Below, one piece after another: positions 1 to 12,000 of a stretch of DNA of 64,000 bases. Numbering within the stretch: the stretch's first letter is position 1; every line of letters begins with the position of its first letter. Source of the DNA: Serilophus lunatus (lineage: Eukaryota; Chordata; Aves; Passeriformes; Eurylaimidae); NCBI GenBank assembly GCA_013399895.1, contig VXBA01010948.1, positions 247,812-311,811 on the forward strand, in the 5' to 3' direction. Under the pieces are notes generated by a model. That model saw only the letters and a program-made list of their open reading frames with translations. It searched no databases and had not been told where the DNA came from. Both the position numbers and the translations under genes were made by a program.

Positions 1-2068
1 GATACTGGGGTCACAGCAGCACTTCCAAAGCAATGGAGAGGAATGTTTGTGTTATCTTAAGGGATGCTGAGGGAACACTGAGCTCTGGAGCAAACCAAAA
101 GCTTGAGGACAGAGAACTATCTGCCCCATGGAGGGAAAAATGTGTTTCCACTGCTTCTATGTAATGATGTATAGAGTCACAGAAGGTGAAAACACAAGAA
201 AAATAAGCATACTTTTAGTCAAGTCCTATAATGATCTGTATTACCCTCCCTTGCACTGATCAACTTGAGAGGAGGAGAACCAACATTTGTTCTTGTGGTC
301 CTGTGAGCTTGCAAAAACACTTCAAAGAATAGCAGAGATAAGCCACAAACTATCTCAGCAAAAAATTAACTTGTGGAAAAAATTCCTTCACAAATGCTGA
401 TGTCTGGTGATCCAGGAGAGGCAAGCCTTGCAGCTAGAGCCAATATCTTCTACCAGGCAGACTTAAAACACTGACACAGTGAAAGGAAAAAAACTGTCAC
501 GGCTTTTGGGAACGTGACTCCTCTTTCATATCCGAAAGAAAACCAAAAAATTTGAGGGACATTGAAAGAAAATCAACTTGCATAAACTGAAATGAGAACC
601 AAAAGCCATAGCTCAGCACAGGCTCTAGCCATTTACAGATAAATATTTCGAAAAATCTGGTTCAGGACATGATAACCTATTTGACAGCATCTTCTAATAC
701 CTCTTTGAAAATCAGTGCACTAAGAGAAATAGGTAGTTTGTTCTGGACAAAACAGCCCGGTTGCATAAAGCCTTTGTGTTGCATGTTACAAGCCTGCAAA
801 TCAATACCAACTAGCAGGCTCAGCAACTAAAATAGGTAAAATCCAGCAGGAGTCCTTCGCACTCTTACACTGAAGAATCAAATCAAATTGTATCGTTGTA
901 CCCAGGGCCTCAGGCACTCTGGGGCACAGGCTGGGATGCCATGTGTCTGTCTGTCTGACATGGCTGTCTGACCCAAGTACTAGCAAGGATATTGCCCATC
1001 CCAGGAATGTTTTGCAGTACATCAACTACAGGCAGTACTGTTGACCTCAAAGACTGCAGGCTGCCACCTCTGTTGGGCTGTGTTGATTCTCTCCTCTCCC
1101 ATAAGCTCAGTGCAGGCTACCCACTTTCCCTGGGCAAAATGATGGCAAACAGGGGGTCTGTTGACTGGGATTATATTCCACAGACAAGTGGCCCCTGTGC
1201 TGCATCAGATGCATGGGTGGCATACCCATGGCAGAGGGGGCTGCAGCATGTCAAAGCCCAAAGGCGCAGATTGCAGAGCACACCTGAGTGTGACAGATAT
1301 GCATGTAAGAAAAGCCCTCATGGCCTGTAGTGTTGGGCAGTGAGTAAGAATGGCTGCTGGAAAAATCAGAACTGTATCCAGTGCTCACTGAAGGCAAAGT
1401 GAGAAAAGGCCAGGTAAAGGCAGTATTGCTCATAATTCAGGCCAGGATGTTCTGCCATCATGAGAGAGGTGCCTATAGGTGAGCTAGTGTTTGTTCACTT
1501 CAGCTGTTAAAAAGAAGACAAAAGTGGCTGTTCGTGAGGGTATTCCTACCTATATACAGAAATCAAAGCAGGAAGGAACACTTGAGATGGATGGTTCAAG
1601 AGACTAGACTGAATGGTGGAGCAGAAATCAGGTGACCTGGAGTATATCATGTGCTTGATGTTTATGCTTCATGTCTTGCATGGATGCTATCACTTCACTA
1701 TGCTGCCTTTTAACTAGCATTGCAAATAACAATGGGCATGGGTCTGCTGGCCTTACACATGTTGAGTAGATTCTTGTTAATCCTTTGTTTCATAAAAACT
1801 GACTAAAATAGTCAGGTCGAGGAGCAAGTATGTGTGGGCAGCAGAGCTAATCTTAATATTTTTATTGTAAAACATCGGAAAGCATGGCGATGTAATAGAC
1901 TATTAGCAGAACTAATAGGAAGAAATAACAGTAAAGATAATCAGGAGTACATTTTTCTAGTCATCAGTTCATTACCAGTGTCTTCACGCTGGAGTGTTCA
2001 ATGTATTTCATTACCTGAACTCAGTACTGGCATGAACTATTCTTCAAAGGCCACAGGTGGAGACTGAC
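1..2068 (-). other. MTUS2: MTUS2 intron (3' side continues out of the window)
   Basis: Intronic sequence downstream (in transcript sense) of the 2-kb exon, starting with its GTCAGT donor. Apart from the 97-bp duplication copy at 931-1027, I see no supported gene, RNA or recognisable transposon. Short frames at 1000-1450 show no family resemblance. Confidence 0.8.
931..1027. repeat. 97-bp direct duplication, copy A
   Basis: This segment recurs at 2696-2792 in the same orientation with a single mismatch (T versus C at the eleventh base after CTGGGATGC). Both copies run from CTGGGATGCC to ACATCAACT, and the flanks diverge at once on both sides. The copies sit on either side of the MTUS2 exon at 2069-2283. 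I do not recognise the sequence as a known transposon. The near-identity in intronic DNA points to a recent copy event or to gene conversion. Confidence 0.9.
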
Positions 2069-2283
2069 CTGATCCTGATGCTGCAATTTGGTTTGCTCCA
2101 GCTGCAGCCTGTGCTGCTCCTGCAGGCTCTCCTTCTTGGTGTTGTACTCCTCCTTCAGCCGCTGCTCCAATGCCTGCATCTCCTCCTGTTGCTGCCTGCG
2201 GAGCTGCTTTCCCTCCTCCTCAAAGCGCCTCTCCTGCTCCTCCTTCTCACTCAGTAGTTTCTTCCATCTCTCTGTGTTGAGGG
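2069..2283 (-). CDS. MTUS2: MTUS2 internal coding exon, charged coiled coil (partial gene)
   Basis: This is a 215-nt exon in phase 1 at its start (acceptor CTCCGCAG) and phase 0 at its end (donor CAG|gtcagt). It encodes about 72 residues dominated by Glu, Lys, Gln and Arg: ALNTERWKKLLSEKEEQERR, then FEEEGKQLRRQQQEEMQALE, ending QLEQTKLQHQDQ. The ERRFE.E.K.L..QQQ.E.Q.LE.RL pattern matches human MTUS2 just after RDEV. The heptad repeat is continuous, consistent with the dimerising C-terminal rod. The exon is more GC-rich than the flanking introns. The remaining coiled-coil exons and the stop codon lie before position 1. Plus-strand leucine-rich frames over this exon are antisense shadows. Confidence 0.9.
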
Positions 2284-2433
2284 CTGCGGAGACAAGACCA
2301 TGCAGTCAGACTCTGAACTCCTTGGGACCTGTTTGTATAGCACTGAGCACTGTGGTTCTTGCCAACTCTGGGACTCTCGTGTATCTCAGCCAGCAACAAG
2401 TTCTTGCTGCTGCTTCTCTCTGTTCCACTCTCT

Positions 2434-2462
2434 TACACACACATACACACATGTACACATGT
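2434..2462. repeat. CA-rich simple repeat
   Basis: Interrupted (CA)n/(ACAC AT)n tract, TTACACACACATACACACAT and following bases, about 150 bp upstream (minus-strand sense) of the 2-kb MTUS2 exon. Confidence 0.7.
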
Positions 2463-2695
2463 ATTTGTTTAAATATCAGAGTATGCAAAAGCCCATGTGC
2501 ACTGAAATAATCTGAAAAATAATAACAACAATAACATTTATTAAAACACAAAACTCCATGGGCCTGCAGGGCGACTGATTACCCTCTCCTGGCCAGCACA
2601 GTCTTGGATCCACAAAATAAGGCTTTGGGATTTTTACTTTGCCTTCGATATAAGAAAGAGCACGTGAGACAGTCACTTGATACAAAGCATTTCAA

Positions 2696-2792
2696 CTGGG
2701 ATGCCATGTGCCTGTCTGTCTGACATGGCTGTCTGACCCAAGTACTAGCAAGGATATTGCCCATCCCAGGAATGTTTTGCAGTACATCAACT
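2696..2792. repeat. 97-bp direct duplication, copy B
   Basis: This is the partner of 931-1027, 1765 bp away and 96/97 identical. The (CTGT)n-like core GTCTGTCTGACATGGCTGTC is part of both copies. See copy A for limits and interpretation. Confidence 0.9.
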
Positions 2793-5700
2793 CATTTCCT
2801 TCTCTCAAGACATAGTCTGCACTTCCACTGACCTGCCAGGAAGGCAGAAGCTGCCTGGGCTCTTGAGGAGCCCATATTGTGCACGTATTATGCAAGGGGT
2901 GTGATTGACCACTTGACCAGGAGAAGGATTACATTTCATACATCCCATTTTCCAGCCATTAGAGGCTGTTGACCCCATAAACTTGTCTTTAGCACCAGCT
3001 CCAGCAAGGATCACTCAAATCAATTAATGCACACTTGTGTAAAATACTTTTATATTCAAACCACTCTCTTGTGTGCTTCATGGAATCGGACAGCACAAAT
3101 GAAAGGCTGACACTGAAGGAAATCAGAAAACGTTTTGCTCTAGTGAACTAACCCAGTTACAACATCTCAGAATTCACAACCATATCTACAACTGTTTTCC
3201 AACAGTTCCATCAGCTCAAGGTTCCTCACCTATATTGTTCCCCAGGTCCCAGGAAAGCAATGTCAGAAACACTGTGTCCTTGGCCTTTTGCTTTGCTAAA
3301 GAACAGTTCCAATAAATCCAGATATTGAAGACTGGATGCAAGTTGGACAAAATCAGCCAGATTACATTCAAAGAGAAAGTTTGCTCACTTGTGAAGATTT
3401 AACAGATAAGAAGTGATTAAAATCATCATGACCACAATATTCAGAAGACTAGAGAAGGAGAGATGGGTTTCTAATGGCATTACTAGATCTTCTTTCTCAT
3501 TTAGACTCATAGCTGATTTAGAAAGACGATCAGCTTCTGAAAATACAGTCTGTATAGCTATCCTTCCTTTGCCTTTCAAAATGCATGTACCATGCATAGA
3601 CCTGTAGGCATTGTAAACCAGAGGATTGGAAGCAGCTGTCTCCCTGCTGAGTGCTTCAAAACCATATTCAACCTATGACCATATATTTGCTCAGTATCTG
3701 GCACCCCGTGTGTTCTCCTGTCTCTTTCTACTATGGTGTCAGATTGTGCTTATTTTTCCCAGGATAGCAGCAATTTCTCCAAGTTACTGCTGCTGTCCTC
3801 ACAGCTCACGTTAGATGCACCCATGCAAGGTAGTTTGGGCACCCTAGCTAACCATTCCCTTCCCCATATATCTATTCTCTACCCTATTTAAAGTTCTGCT
3901 TCCACACTTACTAGACACCAATATCCAACTTGCTCAGTATGTCCAGACAGATAAACTCTACTGGGGTCCTGTTCTGATCCTGATGTTTTCCAGAGTACTA
4001 CTCTGTGTCCCTTTCAAGCTCTCTGCTCCTTACAGAAAGAGAGTGAACCAGTGAGCTTAACACCTCAGAGGCAGCACATACAAAGCTTTCTCACCAGTCT
4101 CATCCCCAGAATGGAACAGCACAATTTATATTTTATATGGTCATTAGCTGGAATGTCTTGTCTCCTGGCAGCCTGGATTACAGCTCTAAACACTGTCTTT
4201 TGATTTTTGCTTTTTTATTTTCTTTTGCATGTAAAGCAATCCCAGAGCAGGAGGGGTTAGGCTTGCAACTTTGCCTCCAGTAGAATTCAAACTTACTCAA
4301 GCTTTAAATTGGAGCTGTAATAAACCCCATCTCCCTTCAGCCTCTCTAATGAGATTACCCAACACACAGGAAGGGCTCAGCAACAAAACATGCTCTAACC
4401 AAAAGCGAGTCCATCTGAAACAGTTCCTGTAACCTGAAACACAAAGCTATTCATAAATCAAAGCCTGATGCAGGCACAAAACGGAGGGAAGAGGAAAGCA
4501 GGTAAAGTGTGCTTGCATGGCGTGTTCCCCACACACCCAACAATGCTATTGGAGGCAGAAAATGAGGCCACTGACCAGGAAATTTGCCCTATACTGAATA
4601 TAAAACACCTCTAATGAGAAGGAACGATCCCCACCACAAGTCTCAGACTAAGACAAATGAAGCTGAGGACTGAAGTAGTGAGGAAAAACTGAATCTCTTC
4701 TGAGCAGGGAGATGGACCGTTGAGCATGGCTCTACTGGGGCAAGCTTAGCAGAAGGCAACACCTATGCAGTCCAAGGGTCTGCAGCATTCCTACCTGGCT
4801 GGGGAGCAGGAACCAGCAGGGGAGAGCCTGCCTTGCTGGAGCCAGCATCGAATCAGCTGTGGTTTCAGCATGTGGCTCTGGTGAATAAGGTGCATCTTCT
4901 CCCGCAGGGACTCCAAAACAGACGCCTGAACAGATCTACTACTATTGCTCTAGAACGGTGAATTTAGCTTTCAAGCATCAGGATAGGGATACTGCTAAAG
5001 TGAGCTACTCTCACAGAAAAAGTCACTAAGAAAAGTTATATGAACATATTGCTGATGTGGAACAAGACAAGCAAAGCGCAACTACTTTTGGCTGCTATCG
5101 TGAGGAGTTACACCCTGGTTTTCTTTTTCCTTCTCTCTGGTTATTTCCATTGCTGCTTACAGACTGGAAATGACTCTGACATAATGTGGCATTTCCCAGG
5201 ATGACAATGTGCTGGGTTAAATGAAACCAGTTATTTTTGTCTTCCTGAGTACCAAACGGCTTTTACAGTGTGCAACAGATGAGCAAAACCCATTTCAGAA
5301 CGGCCTGGGAAGGTGAGGGAAAGGGAGATGTTACTTACTGGCCTGACCCCCTCCCACACACACAGTCTGAGCTGCAGCCCAGTCTCGCAAGCCCTGGCAC
5401 TTTGTATTTTGGAGAGTAACTCCTGTGGGAACAGCAGGGCTGGTGTCTTGTGGCCCCACAGAAGCACTGTTTGCTTCTGACATGAGAAATGGACTCTTCA
5501 CCATTTAGAATCTTCTCTTTTTGCTGACCCTGGGTCCCAAATTCACAGACAAATCAGAGCCACCACACTCAGGTAAAGGGTCCTCTGACTGGGAGGCATA
5601 TCTAGGAGGAAATGACACGCAGGCTTTGGCTTCCAAACTCTTGTGAGTACAGATAATACAAATTTTAAACTTGACATCTAATCATCTTTTCTTCATCTAG

Positions 5701-8700
5701 TTTTTTATGTATTTCCGTACCTCTTCTCGACTCAATTCACATGCCATTGGTCTGCAGCAAAGAAGCAGGTAATTCTGACATTTAATTTCCATTAGTTTGA
5801 AGAGAAACAGCCTGTCTTCAAAGCTTCCTTATTTCAAAAGACTCAGTGTTGCAGCTGAAAAGCGTTTATAATTTATAAAGATCGGTGTCTTGAGTGTAGA
5901 ATGACTGCTTGTCATGTTTTTCTAGCCTTGCTATTTCTAGCAAAATACACGAGCAAATCTTATTGTTTAAAATAACAAACCCCTCAGGGTTTATAGAGGT
6001 CAGATTCCTCCCCAGGACTGGGAAGGGAGAATCACTTTCCTGTTTCACACATGCTGGTTTCAGATGAGGTGTGATACATTCACAGCAGTGCTGGGAGTAA
6101 AAGTGGGCAGTGTCATCCAAATCTAAATATTTGCATGGCTCCAGAAGGATGCAGGTCTCTCAAAGCTGTTTTATATATGATCCATCACTGTTGTTGCTTC
6201 AACAATGGTTTTATTTGCCAAAAGAATTTTCCTTAAACTTACATTCTGACTTTTCCGAACAGTGTATTCTCTCTTGCAACTTCATTGCTTTGTCAAGCAG
6301 AAACCTGCAGTTTCTGCTGAAGTTAATAAAGACTGTGTGCTTTCAAAGCCAGGCACTTTCAACAGTAATTCTGAATTACTAACTGTTGGACACACTGGCT
6401 GTATCAACCCTGGCTATTCTAGCCTTGTTATACTGATTCACTCAGGCATTTGCATCAGTGGATCTGACATTGTGAATTTACACATGAGAAATCAGGAATT
6501 AATAACCAACACCCATGCTGTTTAACTAAACTGGTTATTTTTAAACTAATGACAGACTACTTATAAAAGTGATTGGTACAAGTCAGAACTACAACTTAGT
6601 CAAAATAACATGCTCTGTAGTTTTTCCTTAAGTTTCTTCATAGAATCACCTATGATTGCTGCTGCCAAATAAATGATTGTTTCATTCTTTATTTGCACAA
6701 ATCTTATACAATATTGTACAACATACAGATTCATCTGATACTGAGACCAAAATAACCCTCCTATAGCAAAGGTGGGCTGCATGTCTCCAGTAGCACCCAC
6801 AGCCATAGCTTGAACTGCTTTAGAGATGACAAAGAACTGCACTGAGAAAATCTCTCATGCACATGGCATTTGCCTTTCACCTTCTCCACAGATTTAAAAC
6901 TCTGGTTGTTTCACAAAACTTAATTTTATAATTTTACACTAATGGAAAACTGACTGTACAGCAGTTTTTGACTTACACTAAAAAACAGACATTTACCTTC
7001 CATACATATGGGTACATACTAGGATTTGTACTGCTGATGAATTTTTTCACATTCTGCTGAAGTGCAATACCTGCCCATGTTCATTGCTACTCAGAGACCT
7101 TCCACCTGATTATGTTGCATGTAGTTGGGTTGTATGGGTTGCATGGAGAGGATTACCTTCACCGAGCAGATGACCAGCCACCTGTGTCACTCCTAAACAG
7201 CCTCTGCATCTTGGTGTCTCCCAGAGTGGTGGCTTGCCCAGGAAAAGGTGACCTATGGCTCCTCTCCATTACACAAGCCCACAGGACCACTGAGGAAAGG
7301 ACTGTCTCACACCATCTTTCCCCTTACTGAGAAAGCAAGCCCATACAGGTCTGCAGCTTATCTCCCTTCTGAAGCAGTACAGCTCAGCCTTCTCTTCTTC
7401 AGTATCTGGGGTTCTTACCAAAAATGCCTCCTTGTACGCCATCATGACACAGTTTTGGGCAGAGGAGATGTCTGTTGCTGTATGCACAAGGGCAAAGACA
7501 AGGGCAGGCAGCACAGAGATCTCCTGTTGCTGAAAATGCTGTGACACCCAAACAGGCAGGCGGTTACATCCTTGGCAATATTCTCCAACAAAACCACCAG
7601 GGATTTCTGTTTGCTTCAGCTGTACAAACATGGTGCAAATGCAACCAAAGCTTTACATCTCCAGCGCTGAACCTCTTTCCTTCCCATGTCACTGCCACTT
7701 AAAAAGATACTCATGACAATGAGCAAACTCAACCTGATTGACTGACATAGGGCTTTCAAATGAGAAGGGGGTATTGAATGGAGAGCTTCAGATATGCCCT
7801 GCCTAAATAATGCACCAGTGACAACAACTTCTCTTTGAGAGCTGTGGAGATCAGAGGATGGAGGAAGGCAGGCATCAGGGAATAACTGGAAATGCTGTCC
7901 TGCCATTCCTGCAGTACACATTGGCCATGGGGACAATAAAGCCGTCTATGAAATGACAATCAGCCAAGTAATTTCCGAGTGGCATAACAAGGAGCACAAG
8001 CTGTTGGGCTTTAGAAAAAAGTTGTGCTCAGCTTTTCTGAAGTGGGTTGTGATAGGCAAGGTGAAGACAAAGCACAGGGAGGATCTGAAGTTCTGCCCAT
8101 CTCACAGGGGGCACCCCTTTGCCAGCCAAGTCACCCTCCAGCCACACGGCACATCTGTGCTTAATGTGTAAGCCAGCACCTGGGTTCCCGCATACAGAGA
8201 AAGCCGAGAGGTCTCCCCTATTTGTAACTCCAGTAATCAGTGGTTCCAATACCTTTTGGTACTCAGGGTATCCCCTGCCCCAGTGGTCCACTTTTACATT
8301 TGCTCTGGGATAGATGAATCCTGTATCACACTCATTCTGAGGAGATTTAAGCCCAAAAGAATTCAGCCTGTTGACTAAAGCCAGAGCAAAAGCCCATCTT
8401 CTCCCTCAGGAACTGCAATATCTTTACACTCTCCCTGTCTTCCCTGTCTAGATCAGAAACCAAAAGGAAAAGTGGTGCATGCAGATACACAGGGAATACA
8501 AACACCAAATGGGATGCATTGCTCTTCCTCTCTCAACCAGGAAGAGACCTTAGAAATATTAATACGCAAGCTCTTAGCTTGCTCTCCTTCAGTTTGTATC
8601 TGAACGGAAAAACATGCAAGTGTTCCTAAGTAAGTGATGCATTTCCAATCACCGTGCACTGCAATGGTCATAAGTTCTCACTTCTCATCACTATGCTTTC

Positions 8701-8985
8701 TCCTTGACAGTGGTGGTGTTTAAGAATGGAAGCTATGGATTTATGAAGAACAATTTCACTAGAAAAGATGACACACAACTAGCTCCAGCATGTGTGGTGA
8801 TGGACACATCTCCATAGCAAGGAGGTAAAATCCCTACAAAGCCACAAACTCCCTGGCCTCTAGACACCTGAAGACACTTAGTTACATGCATGCAGCTTCC
8901 CCAGGATCATGTCAAGTAATAGTAATAACTGCTTCTGTGTAAAGTGACAAGATCACTTTGTTGTTACTTTTCTTTTACTACTTAC

Positions 8986-9052
8986 CAACTTCATCCCTGA
9001 TCTTTGCAAGCTCGATTCCTAACTCCTTTATTTTCACAAGGGCATTTTCATT
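8986..9052 (-). CDS. MTUS2: MTUS2 internal coding exon, coiled coil (partial gene)
   Basis: This is a 67-nt exon that starts in phase 0 after TTAAACAG and ends in phase 1 at a GTAAGTAG donor. It encodes NENALVKIKELGIELAKIRDEV plus one base. The family block NESALVKEKELSIELANIRDEV, as I recall it from human MTUS2, differs at only a few positions. Hydrophobic residues at heptad spacing (Leu, Ile, Leu, Ile) fit a parallel coiled coil. Phase 0 at the start is useful: any alternative first exon ending on a whole codon can join here. It is the first exon downstream of the CpG island at about 15-16 kb. Confidence 0.9.
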
Positions 9053-12000
9053 CTGTTTAAGGAAAAAGAGAGAGAAGTATGTATAGTCCTTAGGTTTATC
9101 TCAGATAAGCACTTGCACATGTTCATTTAGTAAAGCAGATTAGATTGATTCCTCAGATTATTTCTTTTTAGGGGCAGGGAGAGGGGTTACAATAAACTCA
9201 TTCAGTTTTTAAATCAAGTTTAGGAACCACAACTCACTGGCTGCAAACACCTTGTATGTCTGTGAATACATGTACACACACTCACATGCACATGACACCA
9301 CAGAATATTCTATTTACTCCCATGTGTCTAAAAAGACATTTGTATTTTTATATAATTTTGTGGTCAATCTGTATACTATTTATGGCTGGACTGCATGTAC
9401 AAGATCAACTTATTAATTCTGTTAAATGACTTTAATCTATTTATGCCTGTATTTAACCACCTCCAAACATAATAATATACTCACACAGTCAAATTTTAGA
9501 GCAGATAGCTGTACTCATACCATTCCAGGCATGGGAAGCATACCCATATAGACACCATTAATAATCTGATGTTCATGCTTATTTCCACATTTATTCCTTT
9601 ATTATCTATAAAGAATACAAGCTCCTTTGCTTGACTAGTCTTGAAAGAAATCTGAAAACTTAAGGTATTAAAATGCATGAGTTGCCCAAAGGAAAATTAA
9701 AACATATTTACATTATCAATGCCAAGGTGTTATTTATAAAATGAAAGTACTTTCACAGCAGATATCTGACTGTGCTGTGCAAACTGACAAAGAAAATTCT
9801 TAGGAGCATCTATTGGAGTTTGATTAACTGAAAAAAATAAAAAAATCCCAGGATAATGGTTCAATTTTATGCGCACTTTAAATTAGGGTGTATCCTGAAT
9901 CATATTAAGAATGTATCCTGCTGGGAAGTTCACTAATTATTAGAAAAACTAGATCAGGCTACTATAAATATGTCCCAGGTTAGAAAAGGTCATGAATCCT
10001 TAAAGGACACCACAGAAAAATCATATTCAAGAGAAAAGGCAGTGCAGTAGTAAACCAAATTAAAAGGAGTACTAGAAACAAAAGCCTTCAGTAATGAGCA
10101 AGCAAGGCTAATAAAAATCTAGGACACAAAAAGGATCAGTTTGGCAGCAGGATGTACAGAAGATAGGATAGTAAATTAGTTCTAGATTATAAAAATGAAA
10201 GTGGAAAAAGTATTTCACAGCTTAATCTTTCTGTTTATTTCCCCTGCACCTAATTTTTAACACTGTTAGAAGAAATAATACAATTCAGAAATAATGGAAT
10301 CTGAAATTTAAATTAATTTTTTATATAGCCCTTTGGGGATGATTGCCACCAGATCCAAGGGACACACTTTCCAGAAAGTATACTGTAAACAGTTTGATAA
10401 ACTGAGCTGATTTGAGAGTCTTGAGAGCCTAAGGAGACCCAGATGATGTAGGCATCCTTCTCGCTCAGTTATGGGAAGAAACCAAGAACATGAGGCTGGG
10501 CTCCTTCAATCAGCTCCATACCCTGCTGAATAATGTACACAGGGCTGTGTGCCAGGACTGCAGAGTGTCCAGTCTTGACCAACTGCATTGAAGCTCAGAA
10601 TAAAATGATGTAAGCCTTTTTGTGTGGGGTTTTTTCCCGTAATTAAAAAATATTACGGGGGGAACAAAAAGCAGGCCAGATAAATACAATTTGTTATGTC
10701 AAAAAACAGATCCCTTCACATGGATTCCCAAACCAGCAGCCTTACAGCGATAAGGTTTCCCCTTTTGGAGAATTCCACTGCATTCCACTGCCCCTACTGT
10801 CTGTTTAACTCACTGGAGCCAATTTAAAAAGTGTTCTTGACAGATTGCCAGGACTGGTGCCCTTGAAGATGTGTGCACAGGGATATGCTGGATATGGGAC
10901 TTGCAGATGGGGAGCTCTCACTCAGATTACCAGATCCTACTATTTGAAACAAAAGCCATTTAAGCAAGGAAGCTCTGCACAAATCAATGCCAGCACCTAC
11001 AGATAAGCAGAATTCAGTGGGATTGTTACTATTCTATTTACTTGAAGAAAATTTAAAGCAAGTAAAAAACCCACATTCTAGGGGAAAAAAAAGGTTTTAG
11101 AATTTTGATAACCCATAAGAAATATTATGACTCAATTTTTTTATATTAGATTTTTTTAATCTCAGTTAAGGTTTGTCCTACCCTTGAGGACACTTGGTGG
11201 TAGGAACCTCTCCAGTGGAGAATTGTCGTGATGCCAGCTTAAAAATGCAATCTCTTAACTCAAACTCCAGCATGGACACCAACCCACCAGGACAGCAGGC
11301 CTCATGTCTGCTTCCCACCACTCTGGGGCCATGGTTTCCAGAGCAGCCCCTGAGGCCATCTCAAGCAACAGGTATTGACATAGCTCATGTCTCTTTGCTG
11401 CCATTTGACTGCCTTATCAATACTTCCTGCATTGTATTTTATTTTGGTTAGAGCATCCTGTCTGCTCCTTGGGACCTCATGTTTATGTTTCCTGGGAAGT
11501 GAGATGTGCAAGGACTGCCCTCAGTGCCAAGGCCCTGAGTAGTCCCTCTTTCTCGGAGGGATCTTCCCGACAGCAATAGCACCTGAGTCCCTATATTCCT
11601 CTTCTGCAAGAGAAGAAAGGTTCACTTTTAGTTAATCATCATATCAGCCTCATGGTTTCCTGAATGTGCAGTGAATTTACAAACATCCCTGACATCTTCT
11701 GGTAGGTTTGGACTCCATATGTTCCTGCAACAGTGTAAACACAACGCTAATGCAAAATGAAAAAGCCCCTACTTGTTATCACCAGTGTGGCTCTGCAGAT
11801 AACCAGCACTTCACTGTCAGTGTAGCCAGGGAACTGGGAATGCCAATGCTAAGGAAATCAAACATTAGAGAAAAACTGGATCTGACTTCAAAATGTAAAG
11901 TTATCATCAGGTTCAGTGCTGAAATTCATATATATCTAATGTCAAAACATTAAAGCAAATTGAAAATTCAAAAGCACACAAGGAAAACTTCCCTAAAACA

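Larger units (their letters stand above)
2284..8985 (-). other. MTUS2: MTUS2 intron between the 9-kb and 2-kb exons (6.7 kb)
   Basis: The intron is bounded by GTAAGTAG and CTCCGCAG. It contains the second 97-bp duplication copy and a CA-rich repeat. The stretch at 7060-8330 is somewhat more GC-rich, with many small frames in all phases, but I recognise no domain or transposon there. The remainder shows nothing identifiable. Confidence 0.8.

Noticed and set aside
2057..2515. Plus-strand leucine- and cysteine-rich frames
   Set aside because: They are antisense shadows of the Glu/Gln/Lys-rich coiled-coil exon at 2069-2283.
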